A stretch of 64,000 nucleotides of DNA, taken from contig OZ017798.1 in NCBI GenBank assembly GCA_963969395.1, positions 12,392,173-12,456,172 of the forward strand, in the 5' to 3' direction. The notes beneath the pieces are model-generated. The model did no database searches. It saw only the letters and a program-made list of their open reading frames with translations, and was not told the origin of the DNA. The translations under genes were made by a program, and so were the position numbers. This document shows positions 51,906-62,712 of the stretch, piece by piece (position 1 is the first letter of the stretch; every line of letters starts with the position of its first letter). This DNA comes from Pseudoscleropodium purum. Lineage: Eukaryota; Streptophyta; Bryopsida; Hypnales; Brachytheciaceae.

Positions 51906-54440
51906 TCATCTGCATATTGAATAGACAATACCACATTAGCACATATTACATGTCTATCATTTGTTTTTTATCCACAATTTGACGATTATTTCATCAAAGA
52001 TTTTCTTAAACTTTGAAGTTTTCTAGTGAAAAACTTAATGGTTTGTTGCTAATATTTGGCCAATTTTTTTAGGTGCAATCTAATACTATAATACCAAAAA
52101 AAGACATGGCGAGAACCATTCATTTAATAAATTTTTAGTGTGCCATATACTCTTGCCTATAATGAAATAAAAATATTTAAAAAAAAATTTAATTCATAAA
52201 ATTTTCAAAATTCAATATCTTTTCTATAGTGTCTTAGAATGTCATGAAATAAAGTCGATGCACCCTTCCTTTTAAAGAGCTTTCCAATGGTATAATAAAC
52301 ACGATGTAAAGGAAGTTGCATAGTTTCAGAAATCTTAGAGTAACAAATAAAACAAAACAAGCAAAGAAGCAATGAAACATCCTAATTTAAGGTATAGATG
52401 TACATAAAATGACCCTCAAAATGTTTTGTACATGTACAAAAATAGTGGAAATTTTGAAAAATGTACAAAATGTCTATTATCTATTGTTGTAAATCTATTA
52501 TCTATTGATGTAAATCTATTATCTATTGTTGTAAGTTGTTATGATTATGATTATAATTTTGATTTTTGATGTAAATTATAAAAAATAACTATTTAGAGTC
52601 ATATTTAAATCAATAATACTTCATTCAATAAAATTTTGACTTTTGTAAAATCCTTGGATTTGGTACCAAATTTTTTTTGAAAAGAATTTTCATTCTACTT
52701 ATTGAAGAATCTTGAAAAAAAATTACTTGAATTTAAAGGGTTTTTTATTAGTGATTTTTATCAAATTCTTAAAGAATTTTTAAATTAAAAAAAATTTATA
52801 CCCATATATAACTTATACTTCAACATGTCTAAAATTTACTCAAAAAATCTAATTTATCAATTAGTGATGGCAATTTTTGAAGTGTATAAACACTTATGAA
52901 AACTATTGTATGTAGATGGAGTCAAGATTATTTTTTACTTGTAGAAAAATGACAATCATAAATTAAAAATAAATAATTCAATAAATAAATAATATTTTAA
53001 TATTTTATATGAATTTATAAAGTCAAAACTTGAAGATACCTTATAATGTTTTGTAGATACATATTTGAAATGTGTTAGAAAGATCCAAAATTGTTCACTA
53101 AAGGGCTCTATTATTTTGCATCCAGGTTGCATTGTGTGTAAAGTTAAAGACATTTTACATAGATGGTTTAAGAACATATTTGGAATACTTTAAGAGACTC
53201 TACTTCAAAAGAAAGGTGGATGGATATATCTTTCCTACAAGACCATCTCTAATAGTCAGTCAATTTTTCATATAAACAAAACATTTAGTTCAAGATTTGA
53301 AGAACAAATCACTTATATGTCCCATCTATACAAATCATGCAATAGATTAGCTAGCTTCTATGCTTCTATATAATCTATACCTCTATAAGAACCACACTTG
53401 ATTTTTCTTCCTGATTTTTATCAATTCAAATATCTCTTTCAATATAAAAAATAAAAATTGATTAATTTAACTTCCAATCAATGGCAAGTCTCTTATTGTG
53501 TTTAAAAACAAAATAAACTTCCTAATAAATGATGTCAATGCACTATTTTGAATGTGACTCGTAACATTTGATAGAGCTACAAACAACAATAGGGATGCAA
53601 TATTTGTGTTGATAAAGTGAATATTTTGGCACAATAGTGCAATTATTGCTCACTTTTCATCCAAACAACATTAGAATAGCAATTTAAATGTCATATCATT
53701 GGATATACTTTGAATAGTCTATCTTCCATCACATAGAGGAAACTTTTCATGAGCAAGAATATGCTTGTTTTGTCTACAAAGATGAGTAAAGTTGACCCTA
53801 AGAGCAACTCTAACCCCTACAATTCTTTCATATTTAAAGGCCCAAAACTACTTCAAAATACTTGTCCCCAAAGCAAGGCTAAAATCTTCTTCTATATTTA
53901 ATTTTTAACAAATTTACCATTGAATCCTTTGGTTAATTTTTTTCAAGTGTAAATTCCTCCAAATTAAGAGTGAATTTCTCCACCAATTGCAAATTCAATG
54001 TGCATAAACTTCAAAATGTAGGCTTTTCTAACCCTTCCCAAATTTGAATTGGATTCAATCTTTTAACATTTTTTAGAAAAAAACACCTTATGTCTTGTAA
54101 CTTGTGTATTTTAGTCAATATGTTGGAAAATAGGTTGAGAACATATTAAAGAAAGAAAAAACCTTTCATATTCATCTTTAAAAAAATTATTAAGTAGAAG
54201 GAAATACTAAATGAAAAACTAAACTAAACTAAGTGCAATAAACAACTTTATATGTTTTTTCTACATTCATTTCCAACAAAATAAAACTCCTAATAACTTT
54301 CATCTCATTATTTGGAATTAAATTGTTCAAATGTTTTAAGTAGGTATAAATCAATAAACTCCCCAAAAGTTAATTAATTTTGTCTTAGAATATAGTTTTT
54401 GCACGGGGGATGGTACCATGCTGGTGCTGATGATCTCAGG
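51906..54440. other. AT-rich spacer
   Basis: No gene recognised. Contains the 21-bp minisatellite at 52473. Confidence 0.55.
52473..52535 (+). repeat. 21-bp minisatellite, three units
   Basis: Three head-to-tail copies of TCTATTATCTATTGTTGTAA plus one base; the middle unit has GATGT for GTTGT. Confidence 0.9.
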
Positions 54441-54442
54441 GT

Positions 54443-54523
54443 TTAGGGTTTCCAGGGCAACGTGAGTGATGCGAATGCCTGGTTTTGGTCGCAGAGAATT
54501 TGGCTCTGCATGATTTAGGGTTT
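54443..54523 (+). promoter_or_regulatory. Two telo-box motifs upstream of the uL30m gene
   Basis: TTAGGGTTT occurs at 54443-54451 and 54515-54523, 139 and 67 bases before the ATG. The reverse form (AAACCCTA) appears again in the first intron (54950-54965). Telo-boxes are common in promoters and leaders of plant ribosomal-protein genes and favour expression in dividing cells. Confidence 0.65.
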
Positions 54524-54589
54524 CTCCTCTGTTTTCGTTCCGATTACTTGTTCGTTTTCTTGTTTTTGTTTGTTTCGATTAGAAGCTCA

Positions 54590-55214
54590 ATGGCAGGTGC
54601 TGCGCCTACTTGGACGAGGAGATTGGCCATTCAACTGGTGCGAGGGCTGCCCGGAACGAGGATTGTGCATCGAGGGACTGTGCGGGCTCTTGGACTTCGG
54701 AGACGCCATCAGACGGTCTTCCGTGAGAATACGTCGTCGATTTGTGGAATGATTAACCAGGTTCGTTCTTTCTATGTCTTAAGGAAGATCATTGTTTAAA
54801 GATTTCTGTAAGAGAGTACGCATGGAGATTACCACGAGTTTTGTGTGATCTTCAGATATTCTGTCTTGTGGACTTAAAGTGAGATGACTGGATCCGAGCG
54901 AGTTCTTGCACTTCGCCACTTTAAAATGCTGCTTGAACCCTGAGCCCTAAACCCCTAAACCCTAGAAACGCTAATTCCTGTTGGAGTTAAAACAGATTTG
55001 GCGAAAGAAATTAGGTTTAGCTGTTGATGTCCATTGCATCTTATTTTGGTGCCCTGATGGCAATCGATTGACGTCGTTTTCTAAAACTCTGCAGGTAAAG
55101 AGGCTATTAGCAGTGGAGACTGAAGAGATGTACAATGCGCGGTTAGAAGCTGAAGCGAAGAAGAAAGCAGTGAGACCTCCGCACGTCATGCGCCACAGTT
55201 CTTCTTCGAAGTGA
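54590..55214 (+). CDS. Mitochondrial large-subunit ribosomal protein uL30m (L30)
   Basis: Two exons, 54590-54760 and 55095-55214, joined in phase 0 across a 334-bp intron (CAG|GTTCGT...CTCTGCAG). The product is 96 residues. Residues 12-58 show the uL30 core: LAIQLVRGLPGT, HRGTVRALGLRRRHQTV, then GMINQVKRLL, with the strand-helix-helix-strand order of the family. The tail VETEEMYNARLEAEAKKKAV and RPP are features I recall from the plant mitochondrial form. Its length agrees with land-plant uL30m. It is a structural protein of the mitochondrial 50S-type subunit; basic, Arg-rich and apparently imported without a long presequence. Telo-boxes upstream agree with ribosomal-protein regulation. Confidence 0.93.
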
Positions 55215-55850
55215 TGCGATGTCGAACGATTTTTTCTTAGAGCAATCATTTCTAGGGTAGAGTCCAGAAACCTTAATTCTCCAGAGGTGACAGAGCGGGG
55301 GGATTGAAATCATTGATTACATATGCAGCTTGATTTATGGCTGTTGATGCGCTTACACTTTCTGCTGAATTGCAGCACCTAAACCTGATAAAGACTCATT
55401 GCATTGTGCTAAGAAATAGCTGCCACCTATCGAGTACCCTAGTCCTTGGAATCGCAAGTCATTTTGCTAGGAACTCATGTCAACACGATTGCTAACTAAT
55501 GGACCCGCTCATGCACTGGTAAGTTACAGAATACTATTTGCGACACTTGAAGCTTTTTAGCCAATATGTATGAGTGTGGCTTTGGGGAGATCGGTATAGA
55601 GCTGTGGAGGGATCAGTATACTTTGGGTTCGGGTACAATAACCAAACCTGTTTTGGATCAAATTTTGATCACTATTTATGCATTTCGCAGAGTGGGAGGT
55701 TGTAGACATGACAATGCCACTTTCATAAGAAGATGAGTGGCCATAAACATGTAGCCAAGCCATGCTTTCACCACTTGCTAAGATGTCCAACCAAAGCGTA
55801 TGATTAGTTAAGTAGCTATCGGTAACAAGTAAAGTGTAGATTGCGGGATC
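55215..55850. other. 3' flank of uL30m
   Basis: Balanced composition; contains the 3' UTR. A 77-codon minus-strand frame (55557-55790) is unrecognised. Confidence 0.4.
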
Positions 55851-56291
55851 ATGTTCCTTCCGGTTGTAATGTCCTATGCCTTAACGGTGCGCACATTATT
55901 ACCAAAACCTTCGAATCCAGGAACATGTTCAGGGACAAGATTTATTTTCATGAAGAAGAAACTTGACAAGAGCACGTGCGCATCGTACTTCCTGGAGAAA
56001 TTAGCAGATGGAAATTCTGTTGTCTCTTGTAAGAAGCTCCATAGAAACAGTGCAGGTTTAAGACCGAAGGCAATACTGATTGATCGAGCAGGACGCATTC
56101 ATGACAAGAATTCAACTGCAGAAGACGAAACTCCTCTCTCTTTTCAGTGCTTCCCCACCTCAACGAGCAGAATATACCCGACGTCATTCTTCAATCTTCT
56201 CGACGGGGCTTGGACAACATCCAAATGGCACAGTAATGTTCCCAAATTTTCATTTGATCTTGCGATATGCTGTTTCGTAACTCTTTATTAG
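55851..56291 (+). CDS. Unrecognised 146-codon ORF
   Basis: Opens at an ATG and reads as a mildly basic protein with no membrane segment or motif I can place; a Cys-rich hydrophobic end (AICCFVTLY) follows. It lies 640 bp after the uL30m stop in a patch of balanced composition. Overlapping minus-strand frames of 74-79 codons exist, so it may be chance or part of a longer uL30m 3' UTR. No splice partner recognised. Confidence 0.22.
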   Translation: MFLPVVMSYALTVRTLLPKPSNPGTCSGTRFIFMKKKLDKSTCASYFLEKLADGNSVVSCKKLHRNSAGLRPKAILIDRAGRIHDKNSTAEDETPLSFQCFPTSTSRIYPTSFFNLLDGAWTTSKWHSNVPKFSFDLAICCFVTLY

Positions 56292-59200
56292 CAGTAACAT
56301 ACATTTAGGTCTCTTTAATTGACATTCTGGAATATTCTGTGTACTTGTCACACATTCAAACCAAATCACAAATCACAGGGTGTTTTGGGGTGGGAACTTT
56401 GGACAAATTGAATTATTGGGAATTTTTTCATGATGAATATGTTTGTGCATTGAGTGTTTTAGATGCACTTCATCCTATGTCTTTAGCTCTTTAACTGTAG
56501 GAAAGTTTGTTCACTTGAAGGTGAAGTATCACTTTCTTTGGTTGTAACAGTGTCATAAAAATGATCATAGCTAGAACATGTGGCTCCGAGACTCCATATT
56601 GTAAGGTTCAATCCTAAGTCCCACTTACCAATGGTTTAAGCTTTCTTCAACTTGATCATTCATTTCATATCTTTGATTACACCAATTACAGGATTATAGT
56701 GTTTGAAGTCAAAAGTAAATTTTTTTTCCTCCAAAATTGTCCCTAGGTAATAAAGTTTGAGACCTCTTGGAAAGTGATTTTTGAATTAAAATTAGTTTTT
56801 TTTTACAATTTCTTACAATATTTCCTTAGTTACATACATGCTTAATTTCAAAAGTCAATGAGGGTTTTTGCAAAAGATGTTGGAATTGCTTGAACTATCG
56901 AAATTTTTTCAAACAACATGAAGTTTCTCTTATGCATCAAAATCAATCAAATTTTTGTTTTTTTAACTTTTCATTTTTCAAAATTTTGAAAAAACTAAAT
57001 TCTTGACTCTACATTTTCACCATTTGGATTTCAAATGAATAAACCCATAATACACAAGAAATCATCAAAAAATGGCTAAAGTATTGTTAGATTATTTGCC
57101 CTTTCGGGAGTGAGATCCTTGTTTGCTTCTAGAATTTTGCATGGGTATATCTAATAAGATATTCTAATGGATGGTAGAAATCCTAATTTTTTATAAATTT
57201 TTTTTTAATTGAAGATGGCATGAAGTCTATAGTCCTTGTATAGTAAAGTCAAAAAATATTTTAAATGAACTTCAAATGTTATAATCTTGCAATTCACATG
57301 GTCAAATGCTTGAATTTAATTCCATGCATTGACATAATGGTCTATTACACTTTTGTACAATTGTACTTTTATAAAGATGAATATATGCTCATTTGCACTT
57401 GGTGGATACCATTAAAAACTACTTTCTTGCTAGTAATATTGCTTCCAAGATTTGAATTGATTTAACTCAAGACTTATTATAAAACTAGAATCAATAAAAT
57501 GTTGTCAAGAATCTATAGCTCAACTTTCTACATAAAGATTCCAATATTTAGATGTTTTTTCATATGCTTTTCAAAATAGATACTTCTAAAGGCCTATAGA
57601 AATGTAAATTCTAAGTAACTTGCTAGCACTAAGCTTAGTAATAGGTGTCAACAATCAATAATGGATACGGATGCTAAAAAGTTAAAGAACTTATGAATTG
57701 AGTCATTTAATAATATATTCCAAGTCATTGATGACTTTGGAGATCTCTTATCTATGACATGTGTGTGGCTAGAAGCAATTATGGACCTTGTTGTAAGTAT
57801 AATTGAACCACGTGTAATTATTAGATAGGACTATAAGAGTATATAGATCACTTTTTTACATAAAATGAACATAATGTATAAGGTTCAATTACTAATAAAT
57901 AAATATTCTTAAAAACTTAAAAAAAAAATTATTTTCAAGAACTTTCTCAAGATTATTTTTGGTATTAGGCTACCTTGAGCAAGAATGTATTTAGTATTTT
58001 TATTTGTCTTTTGTCGGGCTTCTTGTACTATAGGAACTAAATTGCCTTTCAAAGATGGCTTCTAGTGTACTAATTTAGAGTTCTTAGACAAAATCAATTA
58101 AACTTGAAGTTGTGACACTTTAGAAAAAAAAAATTTATTTAGAAAAGAAATTTTAATTTTTTTATAGAAATCAAGGCTATGGTAAAGAAAGTAATAATGT
58201 AATAGTCATATTCATTGGAATTTTTGGTTCTATCAACTCCATAATTTAACAAATTTGGAGTAAAGTAAGTCAAATTTCCATGAATAAATTGAAATAATAT
58301 AAGTATTTCTTCTATATAACTAAATACATTATTTAGTAAAAATTCCAAATTTTTTTGTCATTATTAATTTGTTTATTGATCTATTTAGTGAATATCTTAC
58401 TTTAGTGTCATTGTAGCAATATCAATTTTAGAATTTTATTAAAGACTCTTTTAAGCAATCTTTGGATCCAATCACTTATATTATCCATGCCATATTTAAC
58501 TACTTTTGGACTATAAGGGGAATTTTGGACTTTGTGAAGGAATTGTCTACCGAAGGGTCTTTTGATCATATGTAAAATGAAGCTACTATGTGTTTGAAAG
58601 GAAGATTTCTTTTTCTAGAGAAATATTGAATCAAAGGAATTGTCTATTGGGGAGTCTCTAATCATATGTAAAATGAGGTTGCTATGTATTTTAATGTATT
58701 TTACAGCTTTCTAAATATTGAATCAACAAGAGAGTTCTTGATGGGTGCATTTTTAGTCCCTCTTGGCTTTAGAGTCATGGAACAAATCAATAGTTAGGGA
58801 CATGACACACAAGTTTAGAACTCGATTTCTATGCGATGTTAGGGATCAAGAGATCTCTTGGAAAATTTTACAGAGTATTACCAACTATAGAAACAAAGAT
58901 GAGGCAATATAATGCAATTAGAGACAATTGGTAAAGTTGTTGTAAAAATAGTCAAATACTAAAGGTGGTCTCACCACTTTATATCATGTGGATGCAACAG
59001 AAGTAGTGCCATTATAATCGAATGAAGTATACTTCAACTAGTACTAGGTGTTTTTGAGACCCAAGATCAATCAAATCGCAGTCCTATAATGTATGGATTC
59101 TGCCATTTTAGAGGATCTACATTATCCCTTACATGCAACAACAATTGAAGTAAGTGTGGACGTTCCGAATGGAGAGGATCTACAACAAGCATTACAACAA

Positions 59201-60595
59201 TGTCATCTAAGAGTACCTTCTGTGTTTGAGGATTACTTAAGAGAGTCTTTAGTATACTATGATGATGGGGATAAGGTTGGTTCATGTGTGGATTCTCAGA
59301 TCCGGCTACGAAAATAAACCTCAACAAAATCTCTTTAGGTAGAATACGTTGAAGAAGAACAACTAATGTTAAAGGCAACACTAATGTCCACAAACCATAG
59401 TGAGTTTCTTGAACGAGATGGGTGGAGAAGACCATAAAAGCCAATTTTAGTTTTGATATTTTGTGGGAGATTCATCGCACTACTATGAATGCATAGATCC
59501 CCTATCAATACTAAGAGCACCGCCTTTTGGAAATACCAAACAAAGAGAAATGTAAAGAGAGAAAAGGGCCCCTATTCATTGTGAGATCACACAAGAAATA
59601 TGCATAATGATCTAACCGTTTATCCAAAACACACGCATTGTCAAAAAGAACCCTCAGTGAGTGAATATCTCATTTGCAGTAAAGAAAAAGAAAATGAATA
59701 AGACATTTAGAGTAGGACTACAATCTTGAAGTATAGCACTAATGAAGGGAACAAGAATTCCAAGTATATGATTCTTGGATAAGATGCCACTAGAAGCAGA
59801 AGAAAAGGATTGTGAGACCTCCCGATGAAGCCAAAAAGGATGAGTGAAGTACTCAATCTACAAATCAACCTTCATAAGCTTAGGATTAGAAGAAAATTTC
59901 CAACAACCTCTAATATGTAATAGAACTTTGCTATTTTGCCAACATATATATTCAATATTGAGGGACATTATTTTGATTCGCCACTTACACTTCTACATTG
60001 CACTTTAGAAAATTTACAAGACATAAACTAGAAATTATCATGCGATATATCTCACGATGAAGTTTGTTGAATAGGTTTCTAGTGCGCAACATCTTGAATA
60101 TTTACTAAGACTTCCACTAATTTCATTTCTCAAAGTAATATGAAATTGAAAATCAAATTCTAACTGACTTTGCCAAAAAACAAATTATCAAGGTCATGCA
60201 TTAGAGATGCATTTCTTAAAATTGTAGACATTGGTACTACCTATTTCTTCCAAGCGTACAAAAATAGAGTGTTGCTTTAGACCTAAACCTTTTGAATATT
60301 CAAGTTTGTAAGACGGTAAATTTATGACGATGAATTTTTCAGTAAAGTTGACGTTCACTTCCAAAGCCATTTATTAGCAAAAAGAATTTATTATTACATT
60401 TACAATGTGGTAGTTCTTGCCAAATATAAACATCAGTTTGAAAGACTTCGACAAATGAAAAGAACATGTAGACTAATTACAATAGAATGTGTTTACATTA
60501 ATTTTGTAAAGTTTGTAAGTTCTAGGGTGTGAGCAAAAGCAAGAATGCCAACAGGTGATCGTGAGATCTTTGGATGAAGCTGCCCCCGAAAAAAA
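56292..60595. other. AT-rich spacer with a local direct repeat and unidentified frames
   Basis: Mostly AT-rich. At 59067-59444 a 125-codon minus-strand frame and shorter plus-strand frames overlap; the plus frame (FEDYLRESLVYYDDGDKVG) continues past stops into VEYVEEEQLMLKATLMSTNH, which has the feel of a retrotransposon polyprotein but is not identified. The region is probably decayed mobile DNA. Confidence 0.4.
58537..58693 (+). repeat. Direct repeat of about 58 bp
   Basis: GGAATTGTCTA(C/T), then ATCATATGTAAAATGA and GCTATGT, occurs at about 58538-58598 and 58636-58693, roughly 98 bases apart, with several substitutions. Confidence 0.75.
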
Positions 60596-61708
60596 AGTTG
60601 ACCTTATACTACAACTTTCAAAATGTCACACCTTAGACTTGACAACGGGTCTTGCGATCTCAAACCATTATGTAGGGGATGGTTTCTGACAAAATCTAGG
60701 ATTGCTTCCTATGACCTAAAAAGAGCCTTCATCCAAGGCCACAACATCCCCACAATGTACTAGTCTCTCATATCACTATACCATGAGCGGGGGAAAATAG
60801 TGTTAAATGGATGGTTTAAGAGGCTTCTTAACAAATTGTCATTCACAAAGAGAACATTCTCAACCATCCTCAATCCTTGGTTATTAACAAAATAGTGAAG
60901 ATCCTTGAGGATAAAGGGCTTGTTTGGACGTTTGTTGTTTCTATAGGTCGAGTGCATGTACTCTTCCTATGTAAAAATAGGCACATCCTTCATCTTGAAA
61001 GGGACCGAGAATAGGGGCTCATTTAGTACAGGCGTGACATTCCTTAGGATCATACTACTTCAAAAAACAAGTTTTATAGTCCCATGTAGCCACTCCACAA
61101 AGTGTTTGGTGTCTAGTTGGATAATTACAAAGCGATTATTAAGCTCATTAAATGACTTGTGTACAAGAATGCCATTTAGGTCAAGGATCACATAATACGG
61201 CCTTTGTTGTACCTTAGTCAACGACTTTGCCATTGGTGTAGGTTGCACTTCCAAACCTTTAGAGACATGAGAAGTAGCGAATTAGTAGTTAGCCGAACAT
61301 TCATTTACCTAACTCATCAGGGGAACACCCGATGTTGAATCATGGCTAGGCTAAAAGACAAAATAATAAAAGAACTAGAACATTCATTTAACTAACTCAT
61401 CGAGAGATTCCCCAATGTTAATCCTCTTATGCCATCTAAATTTAGACAACTTCAACAATACACTAGCATGTAATCCATTGTAACCAATATTCAAATAAAA
61501 GCTATATAAATCTGTTATCTGAAGGACCTTGGACATTTTCATCTATGGCACTTTTTCCCCTATTGTCACATGTTCCTCGCCTAGCCCTCCTCTTGTTGCT
61601 TGTTTGTTGCTCTACCTTCCTCTTCTTGGTCCCCTCTCCTTCTCCTATCATTGGTCTTATCCCCCTTGCTTCAGTACTTGAAGGACCAGGAGGATCACCC
61701 TCTTCCAT
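60596..61708 (-). pseudogene. FCP1/NIF-type HAD phosphatase pseudogene
   Basis: Reading from 61254 downwards, one frame gives RPYYVILDLNGILVHKSFNE (FCP1-homology start), FVEWLHGTIKLVF-stop, then SSMILRNVTPVLNEPLF, FT-stop-EEYMHSTY, KRPNKPFILKDLHYF, VLFVNDNLLRSLLNHPFNTI and finally EAILDFVRNHPLHNG. This is the order of the NIF/FCP1 domain, without frameshift over about 165 codons. Stops at 61060-61062 (TGA) and 60967-60969 (TAG) fall where the family has Trp (FWSS; W in the V-W-x-Q segment); more stops occur at 60760-60762 and beyond. The DLNG start has Asn where catalytic DxDxT has Asp, as in the plant DxNG subgroup. A further frame (61502-61708) with a KKRKV basic cluster may be the former N-terminal exon. 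FCP1-like enzymes dephosphorylate proteins such as the RNA polymerase II tail. Confidence 0.78.
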
Positions 61709-62712
61709 AAAGTCACTTCCAATATCAATTTTTTTTTTTTAAATATACATACTAGTGAATTTTTTCCTATTTTTTTCAAATTAAATAATTTATATTTGTC
61801 TTTTTGCATGTCTCAAAATTCTTATAAGCCTTCCTAATATGCTCAATTATTTTTAAGAAACTCAAAAGTAAGCATAACCTATTTATTTTATATTAAAATT
61901 TAGACAATTTGTATTTTAATCTCAAACATGCAGTTATATTAGCACACATTATTTATTGTCTCTAATTTGGAACCAAAATGTTTAGTTCTTTATTCATCAA
62001 TACCATGTGTTGTATGACAAATGGTTTGATTATATCAATTTATATGTTTATTTTGATATGTTTATCTTATATATCAAAATAAACATATTAAGAATACATA
62101 AATACTTTTAAATCTTGACATTATTTTGTATTAAAATTTTCCAATTTTTTTTTGACAAAATTTTCTTTAATATAGGTAAAATCAAATGTAATAATATTTC
62201 CAATTGAATTTTTTATGACACACTTAAAGATTTGTATTATTATAAAATACATGTTATAACTTCATTAGACTTTAAATGTATTGTTTGCAACGTCCTAAAA
62301 CTTAGGTTTAGGAATTCAAGTAGATTTATGACTAACTATGGATGTTTGTGCTTCATTCCAAGAAGCTACTTGTACCTTATGCTAAATTATAATAATTAAT
62401 CTAAATTTGTACAAAAACCATTATTTATGATATTAGGATTGTATATATTTGGTTGCAATAAGATTTAATAATGAAATTAAAGCTTCAATGCAAACAAATT
62501 TAATACTTGATATTAATTAATTTTATAACATGTATAATCAATATAATTGAAAATCCTAAAATTTGAAAATTTCTTAGAGCTTACATACTTAAAATTTTGA
62601 AAAAAATCATTTTGAAGTTTGCAACTTGACAAAAAAAATCCAAGAATGTTTCTTATTTTCAACATCAAATTATAAATTATCTCAAAATTTTATTATCGGT
62701 GTCTACAACATC
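61709..62712. other. AT-rich spacer upstream of the phosphoglycerate mutase-like gene
   Basis: Very AT-rich; presumably includes the promoter and leader of the next gene. No clear TATA box or upstream exon could be chosen; the open frame extends 87 bases upstream of the first ATG to a TTG at 62626 without homology. Confidence 0.45.

Noticed and set aside
59067..59444. 125-codon minus-strand ORF
   Set aside because: Leu/His/Pro-rich translation typical of the reverse strand of another frame; no family features.
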